In this document: piece by piece, positions 22,140-30,475 of the stretch | Numbering within the stretch: the stretch's first letter is position 1 | Layout of the letters: each line of letters begins with the position of its first letter | Assembly: GCA_030619925.1 (NCBI GenBank) | Contig: JAUXAL010000043.1 | Coordinates: 1-36,172 of the forward strand | DNA from: Phycisphaerae bacterium | GTDB taxonomy: Bacteria > Planctomycetota > Phycisphaerae > Sedimentisphaerales > Anaerobacaceae | Reading direction: 5' to 3' | Length of the DNA stretch: 36,172 nt | Program-made: the position numbers and the translations under genes | Notes under the pieces: model-generated | The model's database searches: none | Told to the model about the DNA's origin: nothing | What the model saw: the letters and a program-made list of their open reading frames with translations, nothing else

Positions 22140-23468
22140 CTAAAGCTGCCATGGGCTGCGCATCGCCCTTGAGAGCATCCGGTTCGCCTCATCATTGTTG
22201 TTGAACTGTTCTATTTCCGGGTCCCATTTTAGCTTTTGGCCAAGCCGCATTGCGATTTCACCCAGCAGACAGATACTGCACGAGCGGTGGCCGACTTCGA
22301 CGAGGACCGCGGTTTCTGCCCGCGATTTGATACACTCAAGAAAATTCGCTTTGTGGTTATTGCTTTTGTAGAGATGGATTTCGTTTGGACCGATAGTCGA
22401 GCTCAACAGTGACTTCGGCTGCGCGTCAATCTCTCCGCGCTTAATATACACCCAGCCTTGCGTTCCCTCGAAAAGAATCCCTTGTTTGTTCTTTTCGTTG
22501 TCCGCGCAGATGACCTTGACCCCGTTGGCATACGTGTACTCGATACGGAACGTTCCGTGTACGTCCCATAGTCCATCTTTTGGGTATTCCGCCTGGCCTT
22601 CAATCTCGACAGGGCCGGTGTATTCTGTCCCCATCCCCCACTGTGCGATGTCGTTGTGGTGGCTGCCCCAGCCCGTAATCATACCGGCGCCATAGTCTGC
22701 GATACGCAGCCATCCCGGCCGGCCATAGCCGTCTTGAGGATGGACACGTTTTTCGGTATAGGCGGCCCAGGGCGCAGGACCCAGCCACATGTCGTAATCA
22801 AGCTGCTCGGGGACCGGCATAGGCGGCTGCGGCCCCGTCGACGGATCGACCCCAAAGCCAACTTTCACGGTGTGCAGCTTACCAATCCGCCCGTTGCGGA
22901 CCAGCTCACAGGCAAAGCGAAACCTCGAATCGCTGCGCTGCTGACTTCCGACCTGAAAGACACGCCCGTAGCGGCGAACCGTATCGCTTAACACTCGTCC
23001 CTCCTTAATGGTCAACGTCAGCGGCTTCTGCAAAAATATGTCCTTGCCGGCCTTGGCTGCGGCAATGGCGGGCAGCGCATGCCAGTGATCAGGCGTGGCT
23101 ATCAGCACCGCGTCAATATCATCTCGTGCGAGAAGATTTCTGAAATCTTTGTACGTCGCACAGCCCTTATAGGTTCCAGTCGTGCTCTGCCTGCTGTAAT
23201 GTGTTTCGACAAGCCCCCTGGCGTGCTTGACCCTTTTGGAATCGACATCGCATACAGCGATGACCTGGGCTTGCTTAAATCCCAGGACCTCTTTCATATC
23301 GCCGAGCCCCATGCGTCCGACGCCGATACAGCCGACCAGGATGCGATTGCCCGGTGCCTCGGCGCCAAACACGCAAGCCGGTACGATTGTCGCCGCCGCC
23401 GCAGAGCATTTCAGAAACTCCCGCCGGGTTAGCCTGTTCGTCTTTTTAGTTCCTCGGCTTTTCAGCAT
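22140..23468 (-). CDS. Tat-exported Gfo/Idh/MocA family oxidoreductase
   Basis: The 442-residue protein has a twin-arginine signal (RRLTRREFLK-like, arginines at 15-16, then a hydrophobic run to about 35) and a Rossmann domain with the nucleotide loop GCIGVGRMG. The FLQKPLTLT segment has the K-P that places the catalytic lysine, with Q instead of E before it. The GAGMITGWGSHHNDIAQWG segment carries the catalytic-histidine region of the family. It probably oxidises or reduces a sugar or sugar acid outside the cytoplasm with tightly bound NAD(P). AGGAA precedes the ATG, and a TTGCGA-17-TAAAAT promoter lies upstream. Cotranscribed with DUF6807 and divergent from a TIM-barrel gene, which suggests one pathway. 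Confidence 0.9.
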   Translation of the reverse strand: MLKSRGTKKTNRLTRREFLKCSAAAATIVPACVFGAEAPGNRILVGCIGVGRMGLGDMKEVLGFKQAQVIAVCDVDSKRVKHARGLVETHYSRQSTTGTYKGCATYKDFRNLLARDDIDAVLIATPDHWHALPAIAAAKAGKDIFLQKPLTLTIKEGRVLSDTVRRYGRVFQVGSQQRSDSRFRFACELVRNGRIGKLHTVKVGFGVDPSTGPQPPMPVPEQLDYDMWLGPAPWAAYTEKRVHPQDGYGRPGWLRIADYGAGMITGWGSHHNDIAQWGMGTEYTGPVEIEGQAEYPKDGLWDVHGTFRIEYTYANGVKVICADNEKNKQGILFEGTQGWVYIKRGEIDAQPKSLLSSTIGPNEIHLYKSNNHKANFLECIKSRAETAVLVEVGHRSCSICLLGEIAMRLGQKLKWDPEIEQFNNNDEANRMLSRAMRSPWQL

Positions 23469-23528
23469 TTTTCCTCTGCCTTTCTCGATGCAAAACCTAA
23501 AACTTTGGTATTTAGTCTGTGAAATATT

Positions 23529-23557
23529 ATTTTACCAAATACGCTGTCCATTCGCAA
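23529..23557 (-). promoter_or_regulatory. Putative promoter for the Gfo/Idh/MocA-DUF6807 pair
   Basis: Minus strand TTGCGA (23552-23557), 17 bases, TAAAAT (23529-23534), in the 181-base divergent gap. Weak but well spaced. Confidence 0.35.
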
Positions 23558-23649
23558 CGCGAATTTACTTGTATCTAAAAGACATTTGTGTTATCTTTAG
23601 CTCGAACGTAAACAGCAGGGTGTTAATATTAAAAAAGGAGAAAATACAG

Positions 23650-24510
23650 ATGACAGAAAAAGAACAGACCAGAAGACAGTTTCTACAGGTAGCCGGTATA
23701 GGAGCGGCGGCCTCGCTGGCCGGTGCGAGCAGCTGTTCGACACAGGTTCGCGGTTCCGCTTCGCGTCGACAGGGCAAAACGCCGTTTGAATTAGGCTTGG
23801 CCTCCTATACCTTGAGAAAATTCAAACTGGATGAAACGCTGGCGATGACCCGGCGGCTTGACTTGAAGTACATTTGTTTCAAGAGTTTTCACCTGGAGCT
23901 GGACAGCACACAGGCCGAAATCGAAGCGGCAGTGGCAAAAGTCAAGGAAGCGGGCCTGACGCTTTACGGCGGCGGAGTGATTTCTATGAAAACCGAACCT
24001 GACGTGCATCGTGCCTTTGATTATGCCAAAGCCGCCGGAATGAAGGTCATAATCGGTGTGCCGGCACCCGAGCTGCTGCCGCTGGTAAATAGAAAGGTCA
24101 AACAATACGATATCAAGGTGGCTATTCACAATCACGGGCCGACAGACAAGATTTATCCGACGCCGGGGAGTGCTTACGAAAAAATAAAGCATCTGGACAA
24201 GCGGATTGGACTTTGCAACGACATCGGACACACCCAGCGGGCAGGTGTGGACCCGTCGGTCTCGGCCAAGAAGTATGCAGACCGGTTGCTGGACGTGCAC
24301 ATAAAGGATGTCTCAGCAGCGGCCGCTGAGGGACATGGAGTGGAAATCGGACGAGGGGTGATTGACATTCCCAAGTTCTTAAAGACGCTGTTAAAGATAA
24401 AATATTCCGGTATCGTATCGTTCGAATACGAAAAGGACGCCGAAGACCCGCTGGCGGGCCTGGCCGAGTCGGTCGGTTACGTCAGAGGAGTGCTCGCAGC
24501 TATTTCGTAA
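23650..24510 (+). CDS. Tat-exported sugar isomerase/epimerase-like TIM-barrel protein
   Basis: This 286-residue protein starts at the ATG at 23650, which has AGGAG at 23635-23639; the frame is open far upstream but that part is antisense to the neighbouring gene. The signal has RRQFLQVAG and then AAASLAGASSC, so it may be a lipoprotein. The remainder is a xylose-isomerase-like TIM barrel: IHNHGP (about residue 160), LCNDIGHT (about 190), DVHIKD (about 215) and SFEYE near the end are the usual metal-binding strands. The substrate is probably a keto or aldo sugar handled outside the cytosol together with the divergent Gfo/Idh/MocA oxidoreductase. Substrate not predictable. Confidence 0.85.
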   Translation: MTEKEQTRRQFLQVAGIGAAASLAGASSCSTQVRGSASRRQGKTPFELGLASYTLRKFKLDETLAMTRRLDLKYICFKSFHLELDSTQAEIEAAVAKVKEAGLTLYGGGVISMKTEPDVHRAFDYAKAAGMKVIIGVPAPELLPLVNRKVKQYDIKVAIHNHGPTDKIYPTPGSAYEKIKHLDKRIGLCNDIGHTQRAGVDPSVSAKKYADRLLDVHIKDVSAAAAEGHGVEIGRGVIDIPKFLKTLLKIKYSGIVSFEYEKDAEDPLAGLAESVGYVRGVLAAIS

Positions 24511-24554
24511 CCCGTACTCCGTGGCTCCAAGCCATTGAGTCGGTCTTTGGTGGA

Positions 24555-25595
24555 TTAACCGAGCCTTACAGGTTTTTGCTCTTTGGCGGACTTATATACT
24601 GCCAGTATAATTTCCACCGCTTTGCGCGCCTCGGCTCCATCAATCCAAAAATCTTCGCCGCTTTCGAGAGCATCTATAAAGGCCTTGAAATTGCGTGTGT
24701 GATTTTCATGTGTGATGGCAGCCGGGTCAGCCACGCCGCCTCCGCCTGTGATCTCGCCGAATTTCTTTCGGATTTGTTCATCTTCCGGTTTTTCGTCGGC
24801 GAACTGCCAGAGGGTAATACTGTTTTCCACATTTATGATTGTGCCTTTTGTGCCAGTAATTTCAAATCGTCTGAATTGTCCCGGATACGAGCCGGTGGTG
24901 CCGTAGATAACTCCCAATGCGCTGGTGGTATAGCGCAGCACCGCGACCGCGGTATCTTCTGTTTCAATCTGAGGATGTCCCAGTTTCGCGGTGAATGCCT
25001 GCAGAGACTCAATCGGCGGCATTACATCACACAGCATATCAACCATGTGAATGGACTGGTTCATCAGCGCACCGCCGCCGTCAAGTTTCCACGTGCCGTG
25101 CCAGGAGTCCTTGTAATATTCATCGGTGCGCCACCAGGGAACATATATGCCGGCGTAGGTAATTACGCCGAGGCGTCCGGAGTTTATCGCTTCTCTGATA
25201 GGCACAATCATATCGTTAAATCGGTACGGAAATATGCCACCCAGACGAGTACCTCTCTTTTCGTGGGCCTCTATCATAGCGTCAATTCGCTCCAGAGTAA
25301 CCTCCAGAGGTTTTTCGCATATTACGTGTTTGCCGGCCTCGGCTGCGGCAATGGTCGGCTCCAGATGGAAGCCGCTTGGTGTGGCGATGGTGACAATATC
25401 TATCTCTTTGACCTTCAGCATCTCTTCATAGCTTCCGAAAGCCTTGGCCTCGTATTTATCCGCTAATTTTTCAGCCCTATCTGGAATCTTGTCACAACAA
25501 GCTATGAACTTTGTGTTGGGAATATCGCCCAAGGCTCTTGCGTGAAAATCCGCGATTAATCCGGCACCCACTATTCCAAAGTTCCAGGTTTTCAT
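24555..25595 (-). CDS. Cytosolic Gfo/Idh/MocA family oxidoreductase
   Basis: The 346-residue protein lacks a signal. It has GIVGAGLIADFHA as nucleotide loop, ICEKPLEVT with the catalytic-lysine motif, and GGGALMNQSIHMVDML, in which N replaces the usual D of the DxxxH motif. That change could shift the proton relay or substrate range. It is the last gene of a three-gene operon after the TIM-barrel gene (24-base gap), with AAGGA before its ATG. The likely step is NAD(P)-linked oxidation of a cyclic polyol, sugar or amino sugar. It ends 45 bases from the convergent TIM-barrel gene; no clear terminator is seen there. Confidence 0.9.
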   Translation of the reverse strand: MKTWNFGIVGAGLIADFHARALGDIPNTKFIACCDKIPDRAEKLADKYEAKAFGSYEEMLKVKEIDIVTIATPSGFHLEPTIAAAEAGKHVICEKPLEVTLERIDAMIEAHEKRGTRLGGIFPYRFNDMIVPIREAINSGRLGVITYAGIYVPWWRTDEYYKDSWHGTWKLDGGGALMNQSIHMVDMLCDVMPPIESLQAFTAKLGHPQIETEDTAVAVLRYTTSALGVIYGTTGSYPGQFRRFEITGTKGTIINVENSITLWQFADEKPEDEQIRKKFGEITGGGGVADPAAITHENHTRNFKAFIDALESGEDFWIDGAEARKAVEIILAVYKSAKEQKPVRLG

Positions 25596-25619
25596 ATTTG
25601 TTTTCCTTTCCGTATAAAG

Positions 25620-26456
25620 TTAATCACAAGCCAGGCCAACATCGGCCGCAATATTTCTCACCGCTGCAATCGCCTTTGAAAAAAGTTCAGGCCCGGTGGA
25701 GCCCCCAAACTGACCGCCGGCCTGCAGGTGCGGCTCCATCGTAAGACAGCCGTCATAGTCCATCGCCGCAAGCTCGGCGAGCAGATCCTTAATCTGGCCG
25801 TCACCTTCGCCCGGTATGCTGCCAACGTCTTGTGCCCCGAGCTTCCAGTCTTTGATATGAATGTGGACAACGTAGGGCTTCATCACAGGCCAGCACCTTT
25901 TGACATTGTCTGTAATCTTTTCTCCCCAGACGAAATTGGCCGGGTCATATACCAGCCGCAGTCTCGGCGAATCGATTGTCTTTATAATGTCAACGCACTG
26001 CTCAGCGGTATGGCCGTAAATATTAGCTTCATTTTCATGGACCATGGTAACGTCAACGTCCTTTAGCACCTCGACCTTGGCAGCCATTCTCTCCATCACC
26101 TGGTCGCGATAGTCGTCGATATTCTCACCTTCCGGAGCGTAGTAACTGAACATTCGTATGTACGGCGTTTCAAAGAGCAACGCCAGCTCGACCGCGTGTT
26201 TGAACTTGTCAAGATGCGGCTCGAAAGGCTCGTCAAGCCTTACCTTGCCTATTGGTGAGCCGATAGCGCTTACTTTCAGGCCGTGGTCTTGTATCATCTT
26301 TTTCGCCTCGTTCAACTTGTCCTTCGCCAGGTCCATTATATTTGCCTTACTAATAAAGCGAGGCTCAATATAACCCACACGTTCGGCGGCAAGATACTTG
26401 ACCTGCTCTAAAAAGTCGTCGACTACCTCATCTGCAAATGCACTTAATTTCGCCAT
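25620..26456 (-). CDS. Cytosolic sugar isomerase/epimerase-like TIM-barrel protein
   Basis: The 278-residue protein starts at the ATG 26456, because GGGAG lies nine bases upstream; a TTG two codons earlier is too near that site. Its TIM barrel has MVHENEANI (about 140), LVYDPANFVWG (about 170), HIHIKDWK (about 197) and CLTMEPHL (about 238), the strands carrying the four metal ligands of the xylose-isomerase-like family. It stands between an enolase-superfamily gene and a Gfo/Idh/MocA gene in one operon, so isomerisation or epimerisation probably follows or precedes dehydration and oxidation of the same sugar. No signal, so cytosolic. Confidence 0.9.
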   Translation of the reverse strand: MAKLSAFADEVVDDFLEQVKYLAAERVGYIEPRFISKANIMDLAKDKLNEAKKMIQDHGLKVSAIGSPIGKVRLDEPFEPHLDKFKHAVELALLFETPYIRMFSYYAPEGENIDDYRDQVMERMAAKVEVLKDVDVTMVHENEANIYGHTAEQCVDIIKTIDSPRLRLVYDPANFVWGEKITDNVKRCWPVMKPYVVHIHIKDWKLGAQDVGSIPGEGDGQIKDLLAELAAMDYDGCLTMEPHLQAGGQFGGSTGPELFSKAIAAVRNIAADVGLACD

Positions 26457-26502
26457 TTTCAATTACTCCCTAATACGGACAAAACAGTTCAATAAACCAA
26501 TT

Positions 26503-27927
26503 TCACTTTTCGAAATGCGCTGCCAAATCGGGCAGCTCTCTCTTAATTTCACTTAACCTGTAACCAAAACCCGGCCCACTTAATGTTGACAAATCAACCC
26601 GGCCGTTGCGCCGCTTATAAAGCCCCGGATGTACCGCCTCCTCCGGCGCCGAAGCTGCCGGGTAAAACTGCATCGAATTGGTCTCTACCCCCATAATCGT
26701 TCCCGCATACGCCGCCAGAAGAACGTGGGGTATCTGTGCCAGCATCGGATTAGTCAAATCCTGCACCATCAGCGTCATCCCGTGCGCCTTGGCCCAGCAC
26801 AAACTCAATAATGCGCCGGTTTGAGTCTTGCAGGTTTTCAACGCCACTCCGGTCCAGCCTAACCTCCGCCCGAGCCTTATCAATTTCCAGTCGTGAGCAC
26901 TTTCATCCATAAACAGCGGCTTGCGCGCCGATACGCTGTGAACATCAATCTGGTTTTCTTCCAGGTCGTATGGAAACGGCTGCTCCACATAGAGAATCAT
27001 CTGGTAGATTCGAGGATGTTCTGCCATCAACCGGTCCAGAATGTCGCTCACATACGCAGGGTCGGTAACCGTGCAGTTGAAATCGCTGGTCAACCATAGA
27101 GCGTTATTCTCGAGCGCAATTTCGCCGACTCTAATCAATCGTTCGTAATCCCACGACGAATCGTTGCCGCGCAGTTTCACTTTCAGGCACGTCAGACCAT
27201 CACGTTTTACCCAATCCGGCAACAAGACCGGGTAGCCGTCGTCCGGCTCTGTTCCCGTCAGTTCGGATGCGTCGAGCAAATCCTTGCCGCCTACGAGGTG
27301 CCAGGCGGGCAGGTTCTTGGGCGACGGGAAATCGAGAAAATCTGATACGTATTTGCCGGCAAACGAGACGTCGCATCCTTCGGCGGGTTTAAGCAAGGCG
27401 GACAAATCAGTATTCATAAATTCGGCGTTGTAGGTCGAGTATACATCCCGGCTGAGAAGCTGACCATACGCATCGTGCAAGGCAACATCAAAAGCCGAAC
27501 AACAAACCAGGGCCGCCAGATGCGGCATCGGCTCTGCCTGCCGGCCCCGCTGGTCGTTGAGCTGCTCCAGAAGCCCGGGCAATACTGATTCGATAAAATC
27601 GCTGCCTAATTCGATGGGATGGCCCTGCCGGTCGAACTGTGCCCATGCCTCGGCAAGCATACGGCAGAAAAGCTGCATCGCGTCGCATCTTTCCTGATAT
27701 CCCAGACTGCTGGGCCAGGCCCACTGGACGCTCAGCGGAGTTTCGCCCCATCCCTGTGCCTTTCGCCCCTGTTTGTTTGCCACCGTCATGCAGGCACGCG
27801 CACAAATAACAGAGGTCAACGTTTCAGGCCCAAACTTCAGCGGAACTCTTGTTTCCACCGGAATAAAGTATAAATCCACAGATACCGGACTAATATCAGT
27901 TGTTTTTTGATTCTTTCCTTTTACCAT
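26503..27927 (-). CDS. Enolase-superfamily enzyme (mandelate racemase / muconate lactonizing type)
   Basis: The 474-residue protein carries the superfamily's catalytic set in order: KVK at 249-251, D282 (SDFN), E315 (VEQPF), D341 (MDES) as metal ligands, and K364 (ALKTCK) opposite. Lysines on both sides are typical of the muconate-lactonizing/dipeptide-epimerase group rather than the acid-sugar dehydratases with histidine. It is long for the family; extra residues (about 160-240) lie before the barrel lysines. First gene of a three-gene operon, with a strong promoter 37 bases upstream. Racemase, epimerase or cycloisomerase chemistry is possible; the neighbours favour a sugar-derived substrate. 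The AAGGA is only two bases from the ATG, so a start slightly downstream is possible. Confidence 0.82.
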   Translation of the reverse strand: MVKGKNQKTTDISPVSVDLYFIPVETRVPLKFGPETLTSVICARACMTVANKQGRKAQGWGETPLSVQWAWPSSLGYQERCDAMQLFCRMLAEAWAQFDRQGHPIELGSDFIESVLPGLLEQLNDQRGRQAEPMPHLAALVCCSAFDVALHDAYGQLLSRDVYSTYNAEFMNTDLSALLKPAEGCDVSFAGKYVSDFLDFPSPKNLPAWHLVGGKDLLDASELTGTEPDDGYPVLLPDWVKRDGLTCLKVKLRGNDSSWDYERLIRVGEIALENNALWLTSDFNCTVTDPAYVSDILDRLMAEHPRIYQMILYVEQPFPYDLEENQIDVHSVSARKPLFMDESAHDWKLIRLGRRLGWTGVALKTCKTQTGALLSLCWAKAHGMTLMVQDLTNPMLAQIPHVLLAAYAGTIMGVETNSMQFYPAASAPEEAVHPGLYKRRNGRVDLSTLSGPGFGYRLSEIKRELPDLAAHFEK

Positions 27928-27970
27928 ATTCCTTGACGTCCAAATCCTATTGATGATTAATATTAGGAGA

Positions 27971-27998
27971 GTTATAACTTATGTCCAACTATTGTCAA
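27971..27998 (-). promoter_or_regulatory. Promoter of the enolase-superfamily operon
   Basis: Minus strand TTGACA (27993-27998), 16 bases, TATAAC (27971-27976). Start near 27964, leader about 37 bases. One of the best promoter matches of the window. Confidence 0.6.
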
Positions 27999-28131
27999 CC
28001 CTTAGTGATGATATTATTGTGACTTCGATCATTGATGATCTCCCAATAGTAAGCGGGCAAAGTAGCGCTCTTAAGGAAAAAGAGTTGAAATCAAAGACTT
28101 GATCAACTGTTGGACAAAGAAAAGAACCTTA

Positions 28132-28395
28132 ATGGATTTGAAAAAAGAACCGTCAGATGAGAAACCTATGGCCGAAAAGCCAGCCTTATCAACGCTGGTA
28201 CTATTCTTGTCATACATAACCGATCTGGTATTTGCGGCTCTCGTTTTCATCGTTTTTCTTTTAGCCACGTGGGGTTTGCACTATTGTGGTGATGCTCTGG
28301 ATAAGCTAAGTATTAATTTCGTACTATTAAGATTCTTCGAATTAACACTCATACCGTGCGGCACACTTTTGTGTGCCATTTTCGTTTTAGAGTGA
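28132..28395 (+). CDS. Small two-helix membrane protein, unknown
   Basis: The 87-residue frame has a charged start (MDLKKEPSDEKPMAEK) and two hydrophobic stretches, about residues 22-50 and 64-85 (TLVLFLSYITDLVFAALVFIV and FELTLIPCGTLLCAIFV). No family recognised. An ATG at 28132 is taken; the ribosome site is weak and a TTG 33 bases earlier is possible. It lies in an AT-rich island between two sugar operons, 68 bases before a gene for another membrane-anchored protein in the same direction, so the two may be cotranscribed. Base composition differs from the flanking metabolic genes, which suggests later acquisition. Confidence 0.5.
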   Translation: MDLKKEPSDEKPMAEKPALSTLVLFLSYITDLVFAALVFIVFLLATWGLHYCGDALDKLSINFVLLRFFELTLIPCGTLLCAIFVLE

Positions 28396-28463
28396 GTTTT
28401 AACTTAATCTTAAAACTAAAGAGTCAGCTTCAAGAACTATTATAGATTAAGGAACTTTGTGAG

Positions 28464-29318
28464 ATGAGAAAGTTTTTTCAGACACTGTGCAAACACAAAC
28501 TATGCATGTCCATCGGCATTATGATTATTATCATTATGTTTCTTTCATATGTGAGTATCTCGGTAGGTAATTTGGTGTCGCATAATGCTTGCGATGTATC
28601 TATGCTTGGATCTGAGATGCTTTGTGAATCGGGGCCCGATTTTAAAAGTGCATCAGAAGACAACATAAAAATGGTGGAAACATATACCAATCGCATGGAA
28701 GACAAGTATCTTGCCGGAATTCTGAGAGTTTTTTGTAAAGAATATAGCCCCATGAAAGGTTTTGAAAAAGCATTGAAAACTCTTAAAAAAGCCAAAGACA
28801 GCAGCCAGGAAGAGTGTGCAAAAGCTATATGGTTAGCTGGTGAGCAAGTCGAGCAATATCGTATGAAGGCAGAAACCTTCCCAAACCTTGTTCAGTTAGT
28901 TTTGCATAAATATCAGAAAGTATCTGATGAATTAGTGAAAGATATTAAAATAGCGCTTGACGAGTCCAAAAAATCATTGGAGCGGTTTAAGAAAAACCCA
29001 ACTTTGGAAAATGCTGTGTATTCATGTGAGGATGACAGGTGGACAATGCTTTTGTTGTTCCTGGCCCGGGCAGGCTACAATAGTGGTCACAGTAAGCTTT
29101 TTGACGACTTCCAAAAGATAGTGAAAGCAGCAAAAGAGAGCAAAGAAAACATAGTTGTCAGACTCCCAAAAGATGATCCGCGGAAAGAATTCCTCACAAT
29201 AATCTCTGATAGCGAGCAACGCCGACTAAAGATCTTGGAAGCCATGCAGGCTAATGATATGTATACAGCTCTCGAGCTGAATGAAATTCTTGATAGAAAT
29301 CGATTTGTAAATAATTAA
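28464..29318 (+). CDS. Membrane-anchored helical protein, unknown
   Basis: The 284-residue protein has one N-terminal membrane segment (about 14-36, CMSIGIMIIIIMFLSYVSIS) and then a lysine- and glutamate-rich, mostly helical outer part. Cysteines at about 43, 54, 90 and 118 could form disulfides if it faces the periplasm. AAGGAA lies before the ATG. I recognise no domain. Lysine codons are mainly AAA and the gene is AT-rich, unlike the neighbouring sugar genes. The preceding small membrane protein points the same way and may be a partner. A role in the envelope or as a stress or immunity component is only a guess. Confidence 0.6.
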   Translation: MRKFFQTLCKHKLCMSIGIMIIIIMFLSYVSISVGNLVSHNACDVSMLGSEMLCESGPDFKSASEDNIKMVETYTNRMEDKYLAGILRVFCKEYSPMKGFEKALKTLKKAKDSSQEECAKAIWLAGEQVEQYRMKAETFPNLVQLVLHKYQKVSDELVKDIKIALDESKKSLERFKKNPTLENAVYSCEDDRWTMLLLFLARAGYNSGHSKLFDDFQKIVKAAKESKENIVVRLPKDDPRKEFLTIISDSEQRRLKILEAMQANDMYTALELNEILDRNRFVNN

Positions 29319-29381
29319 ATGCACTATGTGTGGAACAAGTCACATAAAATATCTATTTTTTGGCTAAAAACAAATAAAAAT

Positions 29382-29428
29382 GGCGTTGACAAAAAAAAGA
29401 TTGCCAACGCCAAAAAAATAGAAAAGTG
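29382..29428 (+). repeat. Duplicated hairpin-linked motif, copy 1
   Basis: GGCGTTG (29382-29388) can pair with CAACGCC (29405-29411), followed by an A-run and TAGAAAAGTG. The 27 bases from 29402 recur at 29666 with two differences. Confidence 0.6.
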
Positions 29429-29514
29429 CTTACCCCGATATTCTTATTACAATATTACATATAAGTTTTCACGTTGTAAAATTTTTTTGAGAAAATTTAA
29501 GGAAAAATCATGAG

Positions 29515-29545
29515 AATCGCGTTTTTTTGCTCAAAAAACGCGATT
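29515..29545. repeat. 13-bp perfect hairpin
   Basis: AATCGCGTTTTTT, loop TGCTC and the exact complement AAAAAACGCGATT. It lies between the two motif copies and may stop transcription from the upstream gene, although no clear T-run follows on the plus strand. Confidence 0.6.
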
Positions 29546-29583
29546 TGTTTGAGAAAAATTTTTAGCTTTTTTTCGCATTTGTA

Positions 29584-29612
29584 TTGACAACTGTTTTTTG
29601 CAGGAATATGTT
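29584..29612 (+). promoter_or_regulatory. Promoter for the 92-residue protein gene
   Basis: TTGACA (29584-29589), 17 bases, TATGTT (29607-29612). Start near 29619 gives a 139-base leader that contains motif copy 2. Confidence 0.5.
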
Positions 29613-29641
29613 GTAAGATGTCGAAAGTAATAAAATGTTAG

Positions 29642-29692
29642 GGCGTGCGCAATAGTACGGTTTGATGCCAACGCCGAAAAAGTAGAAAAGTG
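29642..29692 (+). repeat. Duplicated hairpin-linked motif, copy 2
   Basis: GGCGT (29642-29646) can pair with ACGCC before A-rich DNA and TAGAAAAGTG (ending 29692). 25 of 27 bases equal copy 1. It sits in the predicted leader RNA of the next gene, so an RNA or protein binding role is possible. Confidence 0.6.
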
Positions 29693-29757
29693 ACAATCGC
29701 ATCTCTCTCTCTATTGCTACTCCCCTTTTTGGATTTACCAAATAGAGGATGTGTATA

Positions 29758-30036
29758 ATGGAAAAGGAAAATTCTCTAAATGAAGAACAACTCCACAAAC
29801 CCAATGAGTGTAAACAACTGGAACATCACAATCTCGAACCTAAGATGATCAATGGTTGTGAGTTTGATGGCACTATACAGTCACACCATAGAAGTGTCAC
29901 GCTGAAGGTTTATGAAAGGGATGTTTTGGTTAAGGGGACTGTCATGTCTGACCGAAAAAAACAACCTAGGTTGATTCGGTTGTTGGTCGAAGGATTGAAG
30001 TGGTTCCGAGGAAGGATCTTCAAAAAGTCTGAATAG
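29758..30036 (+). CDS. Small basic-ended hypothetical protein
   Basis: The 92-residue product starts at the ATG at 29758, which has GAGGA eight bases before it; an ATG at 29749 would overlap that site. The first half is acidic and polar (KENSLNEEQLHKPNECKQLEHH), the middle looks like short strands (VTLKVYERDVLVKGTVM) and the end is strongly basic (RLIRLLVEGLKWFRGRIFKK), possibly an amphipathic membrane- or nucleic-acid-binding helix. No family recognised. It has its own promoter and a leader with a duplicated motif, which supports its being real. Confidence 0.55.
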   Translation: MEKENSLNEEQLHKPNECKQLEHHNLEPKMINGCEFDGTIQSHHRSVTLKVYERDVLVKGTVMSDRKKQPRLIRLLVEGLKWFRGRIFKKSE

Positions 30037-30475
30037 AAGTATTCTGGCGGCTGATGTAATATAGGAAACAGATCCAAAACTTCGCAGATGCAAGCGTAGA
30101 ACGCGCAAAGATGCCGCGAAAATATGTAGAACATATGGAGCAGAGGTATCTTTCTTTTATTGTGGGATTATTATATCTGGAACTTAGCCCAAAGAAGCAG
30201 TTCAGACTGACCGATTCTACAGCATATTCCGTCTTAATTTCTTCTTAAACGAGGCCTTGCGAGGTTGGTCGGTTCCAGTTATATTGACCTGTTCTGTTGG
30301 CCCGAATCTGCGACCTGAAAAGACATCTTTTTGTGTTGCTTTGTTGGCCCAAGTTTCTATAATCTTGAAAGGTTGCTTTTGCAGGAGGCATTACTTCTTC
30401 TGAACAAGATACATTTATAAACGGTTAAGAATTTTAACTTTAGCGCGCGAACATTTTAGTGAAAGGAGCATAGGT
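30037..30475. other. Gap of 439 bases without recognised gene
   Basis: Apart from a promoter near 30336-30363 I see no gene, tRNA or clear repeat. Short self-complementary words (CATATG near 30133) are unremarkable. The first half may be a decayed remnant. Confidence 0.5.
30336..30363 (+). promoter_or_regulatory. Putative promoter of the second sugar operon
   Basis: TTGCTT (30336-30341), 16 bases, TATAAT (30358-30363). Leader of about 106 bases to the gene start at 30476. Confidence 0.45.

Larger units (their letters stand above)
29319..29757. other. AT-rich gap with duplicated motif and hairpin
   Basis: No convincing gene. It holds two copies of a 27-base motif, a 13-bp hairpin and a TTGACA-17-TATGTT promoter, each listed separately. 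A 64-residue frame at 29319 lacks a ribosome site and conserved look. Confidence 0.6.

Noticed and set aside
23227-23649. N-terminal extension of the TIM-barrel gene
   Set aside because: It is antisense to the neighbouring oxidoreductase gene, and the ATG at 23650 has a clear AGGAG and Tat signal.
27360-27400. Possible half palindromic element in the enolase-superfamily gene
   Set aside because: Only CCTTCGGCGGG and a short flank match; the second hairpin and TGATCA centre are missing, so chance is likely.
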